This document shows positions 61,962-64,000 of a DNA stretch of 64,000 bases, piece after piece. Every line of letters begins with the position of its first letter. Within the stretch, counting starts at the first letter, position 1. The notes under the pieces are model-generated. The model had not been told where the DNA came from, ran no database searches, and saw nothing but the letters and a program-made list of their open reading frames with translations. A program made the translations under genes and the position numbers. The DNA is taken from the NCBI RefSeq assembly GCF_022448905.1, contig NZ_JAKVCW010000008.1:124001-188000 (forward strand). Reading direction: 5' to 3'. This DNA is from Shimia sp. (lineage in GTDB: Bacteria; Pseudomonadota; Alphaproteobacteria; Rhodobacterales; Rhodobacteraceae).

Positions 61962-63067
61962 CAGCCAATCTTGCCCTGATTCTCCCCCACCTGACCGCGA
62001 TGCAGCAGCAAATGGTCCAGGATCACACAGGCCATCATCGCCTCGCCCACCGGCACCGCGCGAATGCCCACACAGGGGTCATGCCGACCTTTGGTGATCA
62101 CCTCTGTTGGGCTGCCATCAATCCGGATCGACTGGCGTGGCGTGAGGATCGAGCTGGTTGGTTTCACTGCAAAACGCACCACCACATCCTGACCCGTCGA
62201 AATACCGCCCAAAATGCCGCCCGCATGGTTGGAGGAGAACACCGGCTGGCCGTCATTGCCCATGAAAATCTCATCCGCGTTCTCGGAACCCTTGAGCCCC
62301 GCCGCCGCCATGCCTTCGCCAATCTCCACGCCTTTCACGGCGTTGATCGACATCATCGCCGCCGCCAGATCGGTATCAAGCTTGCCATAGATCGGCGCGC
62401 CAATCCCGGCAGGCACATTGCGCGCCACAACCTCGATTACGCCGCCCACACTGTCATGCTCTTTGCGCAGCGCCTGAAGATAGTCTTCCCACTCCTGCGC
62501 CACGTCGGCGGCCTGCGGAATCCAGAAATCATTGCGATCAATCGCGTCCCAATGAAAGTTCTCGCGATCAATCTCCATCGCGCCCATCTTGGTCATATAG
62601 CCTTTGATCTCAAGATTGGGCGCAATCGCTTTGATTGCCTCGCGCGCAATGCCACCCGCCGCAACCCGCGCAGCTGTCTCACGCGCCGAGCTGCGCCCGC
62701 CGCCACGATAGTCGCGGTTGCCATATTTCATGTGATAGGTGATATCCGCATGTCCCGGACGGAAGGTCTGGCTGATCTCACCATAATCGCGACTGCGTTG
62801 ATCGGTGTTTTCGATCATCAACTGGATCGACGTGCCGGTGGTTTTACCCTCAAACACGCCGGACAGGATCTTCACCGCATCCGGCTCATTGCGCTGTGTG
62901 GTGTTCTTGTTCTGACCGGGGCGTCGCTTGTCCAGCCAATGCTGCAGCATCGCCTCCTCCACCGACACCCCCGGAGGGCACCCATCCACCGTCGCGCCCA
63001 GCGCTGGCCCGTGGCTCTCACCCCAAGTGGTGACGCGAAAAAGATGTCCAAAGCTATTCATCGACAT
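61961..63067 (-). CDS. aroC: Chorismate synthase
   Basis: This 368-residue FMN-dependent enzyme eliminates phosphate from EPSP to form chorismate, the last common step to the aromatic amino acids. Signatures are [19 protein letters not shown] (about 10-28), [20 protein letters not shown] split around 125-145, and [20 protein letters not shown] (about 285-304). The length is normal. Confidence 0.97.
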   Translation of the reverse strand: MSMNSFGHLFRVTTWGESHGPALGATVDGCPPGVSVEEAMLQHWLDKRRPGQNKNTTQRNEPDAVKILSGVFEGKTTGTSIQLMIENTDQRSRDYGEISQTFRPGHADITYHMKYGNRDYRGGGRSSARETAARVAAGGIAREAIKAIAPNLEIKGYMTKMGAMEIDRENFHWDAIDRNDFWIPQAADVAQEWEDYLQALRKEHDSVGGVIEVVARNVPAGIGAPIYGKLDTDLAAAMMSINAVKGVEIGEGMAAAGLKGSENADEIFMGNDGQPVFSSNHAGGILGGISTGQDVVVRFAVKPTSSILTPRQSIRIDGSPTEVITKGRHDPCVGIRAVPVGEAMMACVILDHLLLHRGQVGENQGKIG

Positions 63068-63200
63068 GCGGCAACTCCCGTTTCACCGCACCTGTAGCGC
63101 CTTTGCCGCCAAGGGGGAAGTCAGCAGCGCGCGAATGCGGCGCGACGCCTCGCCAAAGCCACACTCGCTTAACAAGGGAAGCGCTTTTGGCCGCGCATGC

Positions 63201-63584
63201 TTACTGCGGTGCCTCATCCAAAAAGCACTGCACCTCAATCTGGTAGCCATTCGGGTCTTCGCAAAAGAAACTGTAGATCCCGAACCGCTCCAAAACCTCC
63301 GGCGCGCCACGCACAGTTGCCCCAGCCGCCGTCACCCGCGCATACCAGTCATCCACCGCCGCGCGATCCGCGACCAAGAGCGTGATCATGCTGCCTTTCG
63401 GTTCCACAACCCGCCCGTCAAAGGCCTCACACAGCCCCAACCGCGCTCCGGGCGCCGTCTCAAAAATCAGCGCAGTGCCCGCATCACGCACCAGTGGCAA
63501 GCGCAACACATCGCGATAAAAGCTCGCCGCCGTCGCCAGCTTTTCCGTGTAAACCCAAGTGATCTGCCCTGTGACGTCCGTCAT
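63201..63584 (-). CDS. VOC-family (glyoxalase/bleomycin-resistance-like) protein
   Basis: This 127-residue protein has the paired beta-alpha-beta-beta-beta fold of the VOC superfamily. It starts ITWVYTEKLATAASFYRDVL and has a second module with FFCEDPNGYQIEVQCF, where the late Glu is a usual metal ligand. Reaction unknown. It overlaps the potassium-channel gene by four bases (ATGA), suggesting co-expression. The 133-base stretch 63068-63200 has no gene. Confidence 0.88.
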   Translation of the reverse strand: MTDVTGQITWVYTEKLATAASFYRDVLRLPLVRDAGTALIFETAPGARLGLCEAFDGRVVEPKGSMITLLVADRAAVDDWYARVTAAGATVRGAPEVLERFGIYSFFCEDPNGYQIEVQCFLDEAPQ

Positions 63585-64000
63585 TTCAATCGCCCCACAA
63601 TGCGGCCTATGAAGATCGCCACAAACATCGTACCGACAATGGCCTGCATGCCAGTCAATATCCGCGTCAGGCTCGCCGCAGGGGTGATCTCGCCATAGCC
63701 CACCGTGGTCATGGTAATCATCGAGAAATACACAAACCCGGCTTTCTGCCCCGCGATATCTTCGGGCATATTGAATGACCCAGGATAGGCCGCCTCAATG
63801 CGCCAATAGGCCAGCCCCCAAAGCATCGCGATCAACAGGTAGCCAAACACCCCGCTCGACAGCCGCTCATATTCCGAATGCACCGGAGCAAACAGCTGGC
63901 GAAAGCTGATGATCATTGAGCCAAACAGCATGAGTGCCGCCAGGGCATACAACCCGCCATTTACGGTCATGCCGAAAAACTCCGCCATGATCAGCAGCAC
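63581..64000 (-). CDS. Potassium-channel family protein, N-terminal part outside window
   Basis: The visible 139 or so residues hold two or three membrane segments around a pore helix and selectivity filter TMTTVGYGEITP, followed by an inner helix (GMQAIVGTMFVAIFIGRI). This is the two-helix pore module of K+ channels of the Ion_trans_2 type. The frame is open to the window's right edge. A GTG at 63998-64000 or ATG at 63986-63988 could in principle start it, but a longer protein continuing to the right is more likely. Confidence 0.85.
   Translation of the reverse strand: MLLIMAEFFGMTVNGGLYALAALMLFGSMIISFRQLFAPVHSEYERLSSGVFGYLLIAMLWGLAYWRIEAAYPGSFNMPEDIAGQKAGFVYFSMITMTTVGYGEITPAASLTRILTGMQAIVGTMFVAIFIGRIVGRLK

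Noticed and set aside
1..64000. Mobile elements, prophage genes, tRNA or rRNA genes, CRISPR arrays
   Set aside because: No transposase, integrase or phage-structural gene, no cloverleaf-like or rRNA sequence, and no regularly spaced repeats were seen by eye.

Overview
The window is a GC-rich stretch of alphaproteobacterial chromosome, most likely from a member of the Rhodobacterales (Roseobacter group). The reasons are a PetP/PetR-type regulator pair, a formate dehydrogenase operon with DUF3305/DUF3306/TorD accessories next to Mrp and DUF6494/DUF6505 proteins, an xseB-ispA-dxs block, and intergenic GGGGGCCAGCCCCC/CCCCGGAGTATTT repeats of a kind I associate with this order. Genes are densely packed, often with ATGA or TGATG overlaps. 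I see no rRNA, tRNA, CRISPR array, insertion sequence or prophage.

Layout. 1-5.5 kb (minus): a dipeptide/oligopeptide-type ABC importer, cut off by the left edge. 5.8-16.2 kb (plus): a tightly coupled operon that looks like a complete programme for an unusual envelope lipid. It holds a serine-palmitoyltransferase-like alpha-oxoamine synthase, a DUF4833-like secreted protein, an actinobacterial-type inositol-3-phosphate synthase, a 3-ketodihydrosphingosine-reductase-like SDR, a CdsA-like cytidylyltransferase, an LptF/LptG-like permease pair, a PimA-like glycosyltransferase, an FGGY sugar kinase and a PIP-synthase-like CDP-alcohol phosphatidyltransferase. Read together they suggest synthesis and export of a glycosylated inositol sphingo- or phospholipid. 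16.2-18.6 kb (minus): an exporter-type ABC half transporter and a six-helix membrane protein, convergent with and slightly overlapping the lipid operon.

18.8-30.6 kb (minus): a periplasmic molybdenum/tungsten formate dehydrogenase operon (DUF3305, DUF3306, TorD chaperone, Tat micro-protein, FdhA, FdhB, cytochrome b FdhC, a WD40-cytochrome c fusion, a 41-residue membrane micro-protein), followed without a gap by an NtrC-like response regulator that lacks GAFTGA and its sensor kinase. Divergent from it (30.9-36.2 kb, plus) are a multi-cluster iron-sulfur protein, DUF6494, the Mrp Fe-S carrier, a biotin/lipoate-ligase-like protein and DUF6505. Between them on the minus strand lies an odd fusion of a collapsed TupA-like domain with cytochrome c. 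A tupBCA tungstate importer (36.2-38.5 kb) adjoins, which fits metal supply to the dehydrogenase.

38.8-64 kb is mostly housekeeping and catabolism. It holds an orphan TRAP binding protein, a cysteine synthase, HU, AMP nucleosidase plus adenine deaminase, a class II aldolase, a GlxA-type regulator, an acyl-CoA dehydrogenase/SelW-like/acyl-CoA ligase/CaiD-like group, a YeeZ-like SDR, dxs-ispA-xseB-deacetylase, petR-petP, a branched-chain aminotransferase, malonyl-CoA synthetase, an EamA transporter, an HD hydrolase, aroC, a VOC protein and the end of a potassium channel gene.
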